NCBI GenBank assembly: GCA_934597725.1
Contig: CAKTSK010000010.1
Coordinates: 1-63,979 of the forward strand
DNA length: 63,979 nucleotides
Direction: 5' to 3'
From: an uncultured Eubacteriales bacterium
GTDB taxonomy: Bacteria; Bacillota; Clostridia; Oscillospirales; Oscillospiraceae
The translations under genes and the position numbers were made by a program. The notes under the pieces were generated by a model. The model had not been told where the DNA came from. It saw only the letters and a list, made by a program, of their open reading frames with translations, and ran no database searches. Every line of letters begins with the position of its first letter. Position 1 is the first letter of the stretch. This document shows positions 40,563-48,027 of the stretch, in pieces.

Positions 40563-41147
40563 ATGCCCCCCTTGGAACTGTTTGTCGGCACCCTGCATTT
40601 AACCGATCCTGCGTTGATAGAGGCGCTCCTAGAGTCCGGCATTCCGCTGCATCTGGACCAGGGAGAGCTCCTGATCCGCGTGGGGGAACGGCCAGCGGTC
40701 GTCCCCTTTTTGCTGGAGGGGATCGTGCGCGGCTATCTCTTCGACGAAGACGGGCGGGAGATCACCGACTGCTTTGCCGTCCAGCCCGGCAGCCCGGTCA
40801 TGCCCGCCGCAGACTTGCAGCAGCCCTCGCCCCTCTATCTGGAAGCCGTCGTTGCCTGTGAGTTTCTGGCCGTTCCCATTGCCGACATCCAGCGGCTGCT
40901 GGGGCAGTATGAGCAGCTGCAGCAGCTCTATCACCAGCTGCTCCTGGACTCCTTTGCTAGGCACTGGGAGATCAAAACCACCCTGTGCCGCAGCTCGGCC
41001 ATGCAGCGATACCAGTGGTTCCTGGAAAAATACCCCGGCCTGATCGACCAGATCCACCACCGCTCCATCGCCTCTTTCCTGGGCATGACGCCGGTCACCC
41101 TGAGCCGCCAGAGGAGCGTCCTCCTCCAGGAAAACCAAGAGAAGTGA
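40563..41147 (+). CDS. Crp/Fnr family transcriptional regulator
   Basis: 194 residues. Cyclic-nucleotide-binding-like beta roll (about 10-115; LLEGIVRGYLFDEDGREITD) and a C-terminal HTH (about 160-190; SIASFLGMTPVTLSRQRS). The HTH lies in the YeiL/Fnr-like group found in Bacteroides and Clostridia. Iron-sulfur cysteines typical of FNR are not arranged as a motif. ATG 40563 has a weak GGTGG site; TTG 40551 or GTG 40554 are alternatives. No target gene is adjacent. Confidence 0.85.
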   Translation: MPPLELFVGTLHLTDPALIEALLESGIPLHLDQGELLIRVGERPAVVPFLLEGIVRGYLFDEDGREITDCFAVQPGSPVMPAADLQQPSPLYLEAVVACEFLAVPIADIQRLLGQYEQLQQLYHQLLLDSFARHWEIKTTLCRSSAMQRYQWFLEKYPGLIDQIHHRSIASFLGMTPVTLSRQRSVLLQENQEK

Positions 41148-41306
41148 GGCAGGCGTTCGGGGGCTTGGCGCCGGCGGCGCCACTTTTTCTTCTCTGTTAT
41201 CCTATGATAATGCATCTTTTTTCCTCTCCTGATATAATGAGGGAGTAAATTGGGGTGTTTCATCTTTTGATAGGGACCCTTGCAGAGAGAAAGGAAGGGG
41301 AGGCAA

Positions 41307-41585
41307 ATGTCCAAACGGTGTCATCATTGTGGGTTTCATAATAGCGATGACGTGTATTTCTGTCGTTCCTGCGGCGAACCCCTGGACGCAGAGCTTGAGT
41401 TGGCCATGAAACTCAAAGAGAACCGCAACCATCCTCAGCAGCCATCGGAGCAGCCCTCACACCAGGAGGAGGACGACTATGTAAAGAAAGAGGCCCCCAA
41501 AAAGAAGAAGACCTCTTATTACTGGGTTGTGGCTGTGGTCCTTCTGGCCGCAGTCGGAGCCGCCGCGTGGTTCTTTTTGCACTGA
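41307..41585 (+). CDS. Zinc-ribbon protein with C-terminal membrane anchor
   Basis: 92 residues. The N-terminus has a double C-x2-C zinc ribbon (RCHHCGFHN and FCRSCGEPL), then a charged linker, and a C-terminal TM helix (about 71-91, ending WFFLH), making it tail anchored. A ribosome-binding site GGAAGGGGAGG precedes ATG 41307. Function unknown. Confidence 0.82.
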   Translation: MSKRCHHCGFHNSDDVYFCRSCGEPLDAELELAMKLKENRNHPQQPSEQPSHQEEDDYVKKEAPKKKKTSYYWVVAVVLLAAVGAAAWFFLH

Positions 41586-41671
41586 AGCATCGGAAGATCC
41601 ATAACATCAGATTGCTTCACCATCCCCCGGAGCCGGCCATTGTCAGCATGTTCTTCGGCCGTGAGCGACCC

Positions 41672-41709
41672 AAAAAACGGAAGCCTTGAGCAAAGGGCTT
41701 CCGTTTTTT
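41672..41709 (+). terminator. Intrinsic terminator after the zinc-ribbon gene
   Basis: AAAAAACGGAAGCC (41672-41685) pairs with GGCTTCCGTTTTTT (41696-41709). It is a near copy of the dacF terminator. Confidence 0.92.
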
Positions 41710-41785
41710 GACCGTTTTTGCGCTGGACCGCGCCGGAACATAGACGATATAGATGAAAAAAACAAGATAAATTGCCAATTTATTG

Positions 41786-41814
41786 TTGACTATTGCCACT
41801 GATTATGGTACGAT
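41786..41814 (+). promoter_or_regulatory. Promoter for the 30-residue membrane protein
   Basis: TTGACT (41786-41791), 17-base spacer ending TGG, TACGAT (41809-41814). The leader is about 75 bases with a small hairpin AGAGGGGATCTCCACTCT. Confidence 0.6.
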
Positions 41815-41897
41815 TTCCCTAACAGCAGAGGGGATCTCCACTCTAAGCACCGTAATAAGAACCACATATTGCAGCCCATGAAAAGGTGGTGTTTTGT

Positions 41898-41990
41898 ATG
41901 TTCTTTGCCTATCTGAGCGGTTTCCTGCAACTCCTGATGACCGTGCTGGTCATCCTGGCCTGTATCAAATATCTGCGTACCAAGAAATAG
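41898..41990 (+). CDS. 30-residue hydrophobic small protein
   Basis: MFFAYLSGFLQLLMTVLVIL then ACIKYLRTKK: one TM helix (residues 3-23) with a basic C-terminal end that would face the cytoplasm. AAGGTGG lies 8 bases before the ATG. It has its own promoter and a strong terminator 24 bases after the stop, which together support a real small gene. It could be a small membrane regulator or a type I toxin-like peptide; no antisense RNA is evident. Function unknown. Confidence 0.65.
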   Translation: MFFAYLSGFLQLLMTVLVILACIKYLRTKK

Positions 41991-42013
41991 AGTGGAGCGG
42001 TCCCCGCTTTCCC

Positions 42014-42046
42014 AAAACAATCCCGTTTATGGGATTGTTTTTTTGT
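42014..42046. terminator. Bidirectional terminator
   Basis: AAAACAATCCC (42014-42024) pairs with GGGATTGTTTT (42031-42041), with a T run after; it separates the small protein from the convergent FtsW-like gene. Confidence 0.9.
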
Positions 42047-42050
42047 TTTC

Positions 42051-43388
42051 TCAGCTGGATAATTCCACGCGCGAACGGGAAATTCCCGGCATCGGCAGGG
42101 TCTCCTGCCGGAATACCGACAGCACAAAGCCCAGCAGGGCCAGATCCGCTACTGCGCCGCCGTCCGTGAAAAACAGGGGCACGCCGCTGGCCCACCCTTG
42201 CGGCAGGCCCAGAACCAGGGTCCATGTCCCCACGAGCAGACGCAACAGCATGGTTCCCAGCACAGCCAGGGCCACCAAGCGGCCCACCTGGTTTTTCTGC
42301 GCCAGAGAGCGGACCAACAGCCAGACCAGCAAGCCTCCCAGCGCCGCCAGGATGCCCACCGCCGGCAGCCACCCCAGTTTGGTCACCACCGTTACCAGGA
42401 AATAGGCTCCCCCGGCATCGGGGACCGCCACTTCATAGGGGATCTCCGCTCCCCACATCCCCGGACCGCTCCACTGTGCGCCTTGCAGCGCCTGTTGGAG
42501 CATGATCCACGGATACCCAGCGCCAACAGGGTCTTGCGCGGGGTCCAGAAGCAGCGCAAGGCGCTCCCTGGCATAGGCATACCGGACGAACACGAACCCC
42601 AATGCAGCCAGAAACAGCGCCGCCACGGCAAGGATGCACACCAGGGTCCGTTTCCTCCCCCAGCCGAACCAGTCCTTTCCTGCCCGCAGCAGTAAAAGGC
42701 CCGAGCAGATTACAGCCGTAAAGACCATCCCCACGGTCTGGAAACTCCAAAGCAATCCCACCAGTAAGGCACCCAGATAGAGAAACGCAGCCAGCAGCCC
42801 CTTTCCCCCCTTCCCCCGCCAGGGCAGCACCCACAGCACAAAGAGCAGGGGCAGACAGAACACCAGCACATTCCCCGCCGTCAACAGCAGATCCCATTGG
42901 CCCTCAAAGGGGTGGCGCTGCATCCATATACCAACGGCCCAAACTACGCCCAGTCCTGCTGATCCCACCACGATCCCCCGGCGGCACAGCCAAGTATAGT
43001 CCAACAGATACGCACCAACCAGAGCCGCCGCACCAAGGCACAGCATCGTTATCGTCTCAGCCCCGGAAGATCCACCCCGGACCCACCCGGCCGTGAGGGA
43101 CAGACGCAGCGCCGCACCTGCACCCGCCAGAACCAGAACCGCCGCCAGCAGGCTCCATTGGGGCCTGGGACGGTGGACCTCATCCAAAGACTGGCCGATC
43201 TGCACCGGGTCTCCCATCTGGTGCACAGCCTCTTGCTGCGCCTCCTCCTCCGTCATGCCCTGGGAAAGGCAGTCGTCCCGCTGGTCCAGCAGATGGCTCT
43301 CCAACTCGGCCAAAAGACGGGGGCGGGCACGTTTCCAGCGGATCTGCTCTCCAACCTGGGTCAAATACTCTTGCAGACGGTCAGGCAT
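42051..43388 (-). CDS. Permease-prefix plus FtsW/RodA/SpoVE-like membrane protein
   Basis: 445 residues. Residues 1-75 are a soluble helical 'permease prefix' (HAAS-like) domain with ELESHLLDQRDDCLSQGMTE and a QMGDPVQIGQSLDEVH end. About ten TM helices follow. The second half resembles the SEDS family (late segment LVLGLPQGWASGVPLFFTDG corresponds to the GLLPVTGIPLPFxSxGG region of FtsW), but the sequence is diverged. SEDS proteins polymerise glycan strands; activity here is uncertain. It overlaps the PadR gene by 8 bases, so the two are coupled. Confidence 0.75.
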   Translation of the reverse strand: MPDRLQEYLTQVGEQIRWKRARPRLLAELESHLLDQRDDCLSQGMTEEEAQQEAVHQMGDPVQIGQSLDEVHRPRPQWSLLAAVLVLAGAGAALRLSLTAGWVRGGSSGAETITMLCLGAAALVGAYLLDYTWLCRRGIVVGSAGLGVVWAVGIWMQRHPFEGQWDLLLTAGNVLVFCLPLLFVLWVLPWRGKGGKGLLAAFLYLGALLVGLLWSFQTVGMVFTAVICSGLLLLRAGKDWFGWGRKRTLVCILAVAALFLAALGFVFVRYAYARERLALLLDPAQDPVGAGYPWIMLQQALQGAQWSGPGMWGAEIPYEVAVPDAGGAYFLVTVVTKLGWLPAVGILAALGGLLVWLLVRSLAQKNQVGRLVALAVLGTMLLRLLVGTWTLVLGLPQGWASGVPLFFTDGGAVADLALLGFVLSVFRQETLPMPGISRSRVELSS

Positions 43389-43722
43389 ATCCTGCGCCTC
43401 CTTTCAAGATCTTTTCCACGGCAGCAGCATAGATGTGCCACTGGTCCTCCTTCTCCGCCAGCTGACTGCGGCCTTCGTCGGTAAGGTGATAGTAGCGTCT
43501 GGGGCGGGTCCCCCCAACGGTCTCCTCCCAGGAAACGATCCAGCCCTTTTGCTCCAACGTGTGCAGCAGAGGATATAAGGTGCCCGAGCGCAGCTCAAAG
43601 ACCTTCTCCGACCGCTGACGGAGTTCTTCTACCATTTGATATCCATATTTGTCGCCCTCCTCCAGCAGCTTCATGACCAGCAGCGCCGTGCTGCCGGTGA
43701 TCAGGCTTTTCTCGATGGCCAT
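43381..43722 (-). CDS. PadR family transcriptional regulator
   Basis: 113 residues. Winged helix typical of PadR: LLEEGDKYGYQMVEEL, FELRSGTLYPLLHTLEQKGW and GGTRPRRYYHLTDEG. ATG 43722 lies 7 bases after AAGGAGG, preferred over ATG 43728 which touches that site. It probably represses its own operon, including the FtsW-like gene downstream, in response to cell-envelope stress or a drug. Confidence 0.92.
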   Translation of the reverse strand: MAIEKSLITGSTALLVMKLLEEGDKYGYQMVEELRQRSEKVFELRSGTLYPLLHTLEQKGWIVSWEETVGGTRPRRYYHLTDEGRSQLAEKEDQWHIYAAAVEKILKGGAGYA

Positions 43723-43751
43723 GGTCATCCCTCCTTATGTAGGTTATCTAT

Positions 43752-43780
43752 ATAATATATCGACTATCTACCTATGTCAA
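43752..43780 (-). promoter_or_regulatory. Promoter for padR
   Basis: Leftward: TTGACA (43780-43775), 17-base spacer, TATTAT (43757-43752). The region is AT-rich with repeated TATCTA, a likely PadR operator. Confidence 0.78.
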
Positions 43781-43805
43781 GAAAAACTTCCTTCCGGGGC
43801 CTCCC

Positions 43806-43834
43806 TTGACTTTTTGTCTCCAAGTCTTTACAAT
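43806..43834 (+). promoter_or_regulatory. Promoter for the cysteine desulfurase
   Basis: TTGACT (43806-43811), 17-base spacer, TACAAT (43829-43834). Confidence 0.75.
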
Positions 43835-43873
43835 GGAACACGATTTTGAGAGAAACGAGGGATGACCACGTCC

Positions 43874-45019
43874 ATGGAACCATGCTACTATTTTGACCAC
43901 GCCGCCACCACCCGGGTCCTGCCCGAGGCGGCCCAGGCGGCCACGGAGGCCATGACCGAGGCCTTCGGCAATCCCTCCTCCCTGTACCGCCTGGGGACCC
44001 AGGCGGCCAGAGCCGTGGAGGAACACCGAACCCAAGTGGCCCAGGCCCTGGGGTGCAAGGCGGAAGAGGTCTATTTCACTTCCGGCGGCACCGAAGGGGA
44101 CAACTGGGCCATTGCCATGGCCGTCCACCTGGGCCGCCACAAGGGCAAGCACATCATCACCACCGCCATCGAGCACGCGGCGGTGGTCGAACCCTGCAAG
44201 GCCCTGGAACACCAGGGCTATGAGGTCACCTACCTCACCCCCGACGCCCAGGGCCACATCCGTCTGGAGGATCTGGAGGCCGCCCTGCGGCCGGACACGG
44301 TGCTGGTGTCCATGATGCTGGTGAACAACGAGACGGGCGCCGTCCAGCCTGTGGCTGAGGCCGCCCAGCTGCTGCGCCGCAAAAAATCCGCCGCCCTGCT
44401 CCACACCGACGCCGTGCAGGGATTCCTGAAGATCCCCTTCACGCCCAAGGGCTTGGGGGTCGATCTGCTCACCATCAGCGGCCACAAGATCGGAGCCATG
44501 AAAGGCTCCGGCGCGCTGTACCTCCGCGCCGGTCTCCGGGGCGTGCCCCTTCTCCGGGGCGGCGGACAGGAGAAGGGGCTGCGCTCGGGCACCGAAGCCA
44601 CCCCCCAGATCGCCGCCCTGGCGGCTGCCGCCACCCTGGGCCGCCAGCAGCTGGAGGACCACCAGGCCCATCTGACGGACCTGAAAACCTATGCCCTGGA
44701 CACCTTCCGGCGGGTGCTGCCCTCGCTGGTGGTGGTCTCCCCGGGCGACGCCCCCCACATCTGCGCCATCTCCCTGCCCGGGTATCCCAGCCAGGTGGTG
44801 GTGCGCTACCTCAGCGACCAGGGCTTCTGCCTGTCTGCCGGCTCGGCCTGCCACCGGGGCAAGGCCAGCCACGTCTATGCCGCCCTGGGCCTGTCCAAGG
44901 CCGTCCGGGACGGGATGCTGCGGGTCTCCTTCGGCCCGGAGAACACCCGCCAGCAGGTAGACCTGCTGGCACAGGCCCTGGTCCGGGCCACCCAAGAGCT
45001 GGTCCCCGCCAGCCGCTGA
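43874..45019 (+). CDS. Cysteine desulfurase, NifS/IscS-like
   Basis: 381 residues. PLP enzyme giving sulfane sulfur from cysteine. YYFDHAATTRVLPEA at the N-terminus, PLP Lys205 in ISGHKIGAMKGSG, and catalytic Cys326 in SAGSACHRGK. ATG 43874 sits 12 bases after GAGGG; the in-frame ATG 43862 touches that site. No iscU or thiI is next to it; it is followed after 27 bases by the uracil permease gene. Confidence 0.92.
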   Translation: MEPCYYFDHAATTRVLPEAAQAATEAMTEAFGNPSSLYRLGTQAARAVEEHRTQVAQALGCKAEEVYFTSGGTEGDNWAIAMAVHLGRHKGKHIITTAIEHAAVVEPCKALEHQGYEVTYLTPDAQGHIRLEDLEAALRPDTVLVSMMLVNNETGAVQPVAEAAQLLRRKKSAALLHTDAVQGFLKIPFTPKGLGVDLLTISGHKIGAMKGSGALYLRAGLRGVPLLRGGGQEKGLRSGTEATPQIAALAAAATLGRQQLEDHQAHLTDLKTYALDTFRRVLPSLVVVSPGDAPHICAISLPGYPSQVVVRYLSDQGFCLSAGSACHRGKASHVYAALGLSKAVRDGMLRVSFGPENTRQQVDLLAQALVRATQELVPASR

Positions 45020-45046
45020 CCCCAAAAAAGAGAGAGGAGAACCATC

Positions 45047-46417
45047 ATGTCACAACCCACCCCTTCCCAGGCCATCCGGGACGCCCGTTCCCTGGGTGTG
45101 CCCAAAATGCTCATCCTGGGCCTGCAGCACATGTTTGCCATGTTCGGCGCTACGGTGCTGGTGCCCATCCTGGTGCAGAGCTACGGCCTGCCCCTGAACA
45201 CCCAGACCACCCTGTTCTTTGCCGGCTTCGGCACCCTGTTCTTCCACTTCTGCACCAAGCTGCAGATCCCTGCCTTCCTGGGCTCGTCCTTTGCCTATCT
45301 GGGCGGCTTCTCGGCCATGGCTTCCATGGACAGCGGCATGTATGCCGCCATGGCTCCCAGTGAAAAGCTCCAGTATGCCTGCGGCGGCATCGTGGTGGCG
45401 GGCCTGCTGTACGTTATCCTGGCCATCATCGTGAAAACCGTCGGCGTGCAGCGGGTGATGTACTTCCTGCCGCCGGTGGTCACCGGCCCCATCATCGTCC
45501 TCATCGGCCTGAACCTGGCGCCCTCTGCCGTGTCCAACGCCTCCTCCTGCTGGTGGCTGGCGCTGGTGTCCATGGGCATCATCGTGGTGGCCAACATCTG
45601 GGGCAAGGGCATGGTCAAGATCCTGCCCATCCTGCTGGGCGTGGCCGGCGGCTATGTGGTGGCCCTGGTCACCGGACAGGTGGACTTCAGCGGGCTGGCC
45701 GGCACCACCCTGCTGGGCGGCGACCACCCGGTCCTGGGCTTGCAGCCCTTCCTGGCAGACCCCGGCAGCAGCCTCGCCAAGTTTGACCTGTCCGCCATCC
45801 TGGTCATGGCCCCCATCGCCGTGGCCTCCATGATGGAGCACATCGGAGACATCTCCGCCATCTCCGCCACCGTGGGCGAGAACTTCATCGAGCGGCCCGG
45901 TCTCCACCGCACCCTGGTGGGCGACGGTGTGGCCACCGCCCTGGCCGGCCTCTTCGGCGGCCCCGCCAACACCACCTATGGCGAGAACACCGGCGTGCTG
46001 GCCCTGTCCCGGGTCCACGATCCCCGGGTGGTCCGTCTGGCGGCCATCTATGCCATCATCCTCTCCTTCTCCCCTGCCTTTGCCCATCTGGTGAACACCA
46101 TCCCCGCCGCCATCATCGGGGGCGTGAGCTTCATCCTCTACGGCATGATCTCCGCCATCGGTCTGCGGAACATCGTGGAGAACCATGTGGACTTCACCAA
46201 CAGCCGGAACCTGATCATCGCCGCGGTGGTCCTGGTCTGCGGCCTGGGCTTTACGGAGGGCCTCACCTTCCACCTGGGCAGCGTGACCATCACCCTGACC
46301 TCCCTGGCCGTGGCCGCTCTGGCCGGCATCCTGCTCAACGCCATCCTGCCCGGCAACGACTTCCAGGTCGGCCGCTCCGGCAGCGGCGACGACAGCGCCA
46401 CCCTGGGCCGGTATTGA
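45047..46417 (+). CDS. uraA: Uracil/xanthine permease (NCS2 family)
   Basis: 456 residues with about 14 TM segments. LGLQHMFAMFGATVLVPILV is the NCS2 start; HIGDISAISATVGENF carries the substrate-binding Glu region and GGPANTTYGENTGVLALSRV the TM10 motif of UraA-type transporters. Likely a proton-coupled uracil importer. The ribosome-binding site AGAGAGGAG precedes the ATG. No PyrR leader is visible. Confidence 0.93.
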   Translation: MSQPTPSQAIRDARSLGVPKMLILGLQHMFAMFGATVLVPILVQSYGLPLNTQTTLFFAGFGTLFFHFCTKLQIPAFLGSSFAYLGGFSAMASMDSGMYAAMAPSEKLQYACGGIVVAGLLYVILAIIVKTVGVQRVMYFLPPVVTGPIIVLIGLNLAPSAVSNASSCWWLALVSMGIIVVANIWGKGMVKILPILLGVAGGYVVALVTGQVDFSGLAGTTLLGGDHPVLGLQPFLADPGSSLAKFDLSAILVMAPIAVASMMEHIGDISAISATVGENFIERPGLHRTLVGDGVATALAGLFGGPANTTYGENTGVLALSRVHDPRVVRLAAIYAIILSFSPAFAHLVNTIPAAIIGGVSFILYGMISAIGLRNIVENHVDFTNSRNLIIAAVVLVCGLGFTEGLTFHLGSVTITLTSLAVAALAGILLNAILPGNDFQVGRSGSGDDSATLGRY

Positions 46418-46436
46418 TCCCCTTTCCTTCGACGCA

Positions 46437-46478
46437 AAAACGCTCCTGTCTGACTTGTCAGACAGGAGCGTTTTGTTT
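46437..46478. terminator. Terminator between uraA and the thrS operon
   Basis: AAAACGCTCCTGTCTGAC (46437-46454) pairs with GTCAGACAGGAGCGTTTT (46457-46474); T and A runs on both sides make it bidirectional. Confidence 0.93.
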
Positions 46479-46483
46479 GTGGT

Positions 46484-46885
46484 TCAGCGGATGTTGGTGG
46501 TCTTGTTCTTGATGAGATACAGGTTTCTGCCGTCTGACGTGAGACGGGCGTTGTCCAGGGCCTCCGGGGCCTCCCACAGCACTTCCCGGAGCTTGTTCAT
46601 GGCGATGACCACCACGCCCTTGTGGGTAGCCTCGATCCCCTTTTCCTCCAGGTGCTTGAAGAAGGCATAGAAATCCTTGGTCACAAACAGGTTGCGCCCT
46701 TCCAGTGTAATGGGCCGGTAGCGGCCGGAGAGGAGCAGGGCGGGCTCCATCTGGGGCGCAGGGACCAGGTCGCCCTGGGACGGCCGGAGAAAGAGGGCGT
46801 ATTTTCCCAACCCCTCCGGGTCGGCAAAGTGGTCCGCCGCCAGTTCTTTATAGATCTTTCCCTCCGGCGTGGTTTCCAAAAACAT
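46484..46885 (-). CDS. Unrecognised 133-residue protein
   Basis: Soluble, no signal peptide or TM helix, with mixed alpha/beta character (RNLFVTKDFYAFFKHLEEKG, then ATHKGVVVIAMNKLREVLW). I do not recognise a domain. AAAGGAG precedes the ATG. It is the third gene of the thrS-CDF transcription unit, 14 bases after the CDF gene. Confidence 0.78.
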   Translation of the reverse strand: MFLETTPEGKIYKELAADHFADPEGLGKYALFLRPSQGDLVPAPQMEPALLLSGRYRPITLEGRNLFVTKDFYAFFKHLEEKGIEATHKGVVVIAMNKLREVLWEAPEALDNARLTSDGRNLYLIKNKTTNIR

Positions 46886-46899
46886 GGGGGTCGCTCCTT

Positions 46900-48021
46900 T
46901 CAGTCGCTGTAGGCCCGGTCCACCTTCACGGTAAATTGCCGGCCGGGATACCGGGCGGACAGGTCCGCCTCGATCTGCGCGGCCAGGGCCAGACTGTCCT
47001 CACAGGCAAAGTCAATGACGGCATCAAAGGAGATCCGCCCCGTCTGCTTGTCCTCGAAAAAGGCGTGGAGAGAGAGCAGATAGGGATACGCCTTGCAGGC
47101 GCTTCGGATCTCCTCCTCCAACGCCCGCAGGCTGTCGTCCCGGCTGTTCTCCGCATAGAAGCCGATGTAGAGATAGATCCGGTACTCCTCCCAGATCATC
47201 GCCTGGATCTGCTTGCTCAGCGCGTGGAGTTCCGCCGCCGTGCGCCAGTCCCACACCGCCACGTTCACCGAGCCCATGGACCGGGTGGGGCCGTAGTTGT
47301 GCAGCACCAGGTCGTAGGCCCCCAGGACCCCGTCCACGGTACAAAGCCGCTGCTTGATCTGCCCCGTCAGCTGGCTGTCCGCCCGGCGGCCCACGATGCT
47401 GCTCAGGGTGTCCAGCAGCATTTCCAGGCCGGCCTTGAGGATCACCAGCGAGATCACCGCCCCGATCCAGCCGTCCAGCACATAGCCGGTGGTCATGGTG
47501 ATCAGGGCCCCGGCCAGGGTCCCGGCGGAGATCACCGCGTCAAAGGTGGCGTCTGCCCCCGACGCCGCCAAGGCGTCGGAGCTGGTCTCCCGCCCCACCT
47601 TCTTGGTGTACGCCCCCAGCAGGAGCTTGGTGACGATGGCCACGGCCACCACCACCACCGTCACCACGGAGTAGCGGGTCGCGTCAGGCGTGAGGATCTT
47701 CTTCACCGACGTGACGGCAAAGCTGGCCCCGGCAAAGAGGATGATCCCCGCAATGGCTAGGCCGGTGAGATACTCCACCCGCCCGTAGCCAAAGGGGTGC
47801 TTCCGGTCCGGCGGCCGGCCGGCCAGCTTGGTCCCCAGGATGGTGAGGACCGAGGAGAGCGCGTCGCTGAGGTTGTTCATGGCATCCAGAACGATGGCGA
47901 TGGAGTGGGCCAGCAGCCCCACCAGCATCTTGAAGACCACCAGACACAGGTTGGTCCCGATGGCAATGGCGCTGGCCCGCACGATCAGCCGGTCCCGGAT
48001 GGATTCGTTGGCCTGCTTCAT
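46900..48021 (-). CDS. Cation diffusion facilitator (CDF) transporter
   Basis: 373 residues. Six TM helices in the first ~210 residues, with CDF metal-binding patterns LDAMNNLSDALSSVLTILGT and SDALAASGADATFDAVISAG. A cytosolic C-terminal domain of about 80 residues follows, and then an extra ~80-residue segment. Probably a Zn/Mn/Fe exporter driven by protons. It starts 6 bases after thrS with no clear ribosome-binding site of its own, which suggests translational coupling. Confidence 0.92.
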   Translation of the reverse strand: MKQANESIRDRLIVRASAIAIGTNLCLVVFKMLVGLLAHSIAIVLDAMNNLSDALSSVLTILGTKLAGRPPDRKHPFGYGRVEYLTGLAIAGIILFAGASFAVTSVKKILTPDATRYSVVTVVVVAVAIVTKLLLGAYTKKVGRETSSDALAASGADATFDAVISAGTLAGALITMTTGYVLDGWIGAVISLVILKAGLEMLLDTLSSIVGRRADSQLTGQIKQRLCTVDGVLGAYDLVLHNYGPTRSMGSVNVAVWDWRTAAELHALSKQIQAMIWEEYRIYLYIGFYAENSRDDSLRALEEEIRSACKAYPYLLSLHAFFEDKQTGRISFDAVIDFACEDSLALAAQIEADLSARYPGRQFTVKVDRAYSD

Positions 48022-48027
48022 GGCCGC

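Noticed and set aside
41761..41770. AACAAGATAA as a regulon site shared with the paaK/hlyIII region
   Set aside because: A single 10-base match without the dyad is too weak to claim; kept only as a remark.
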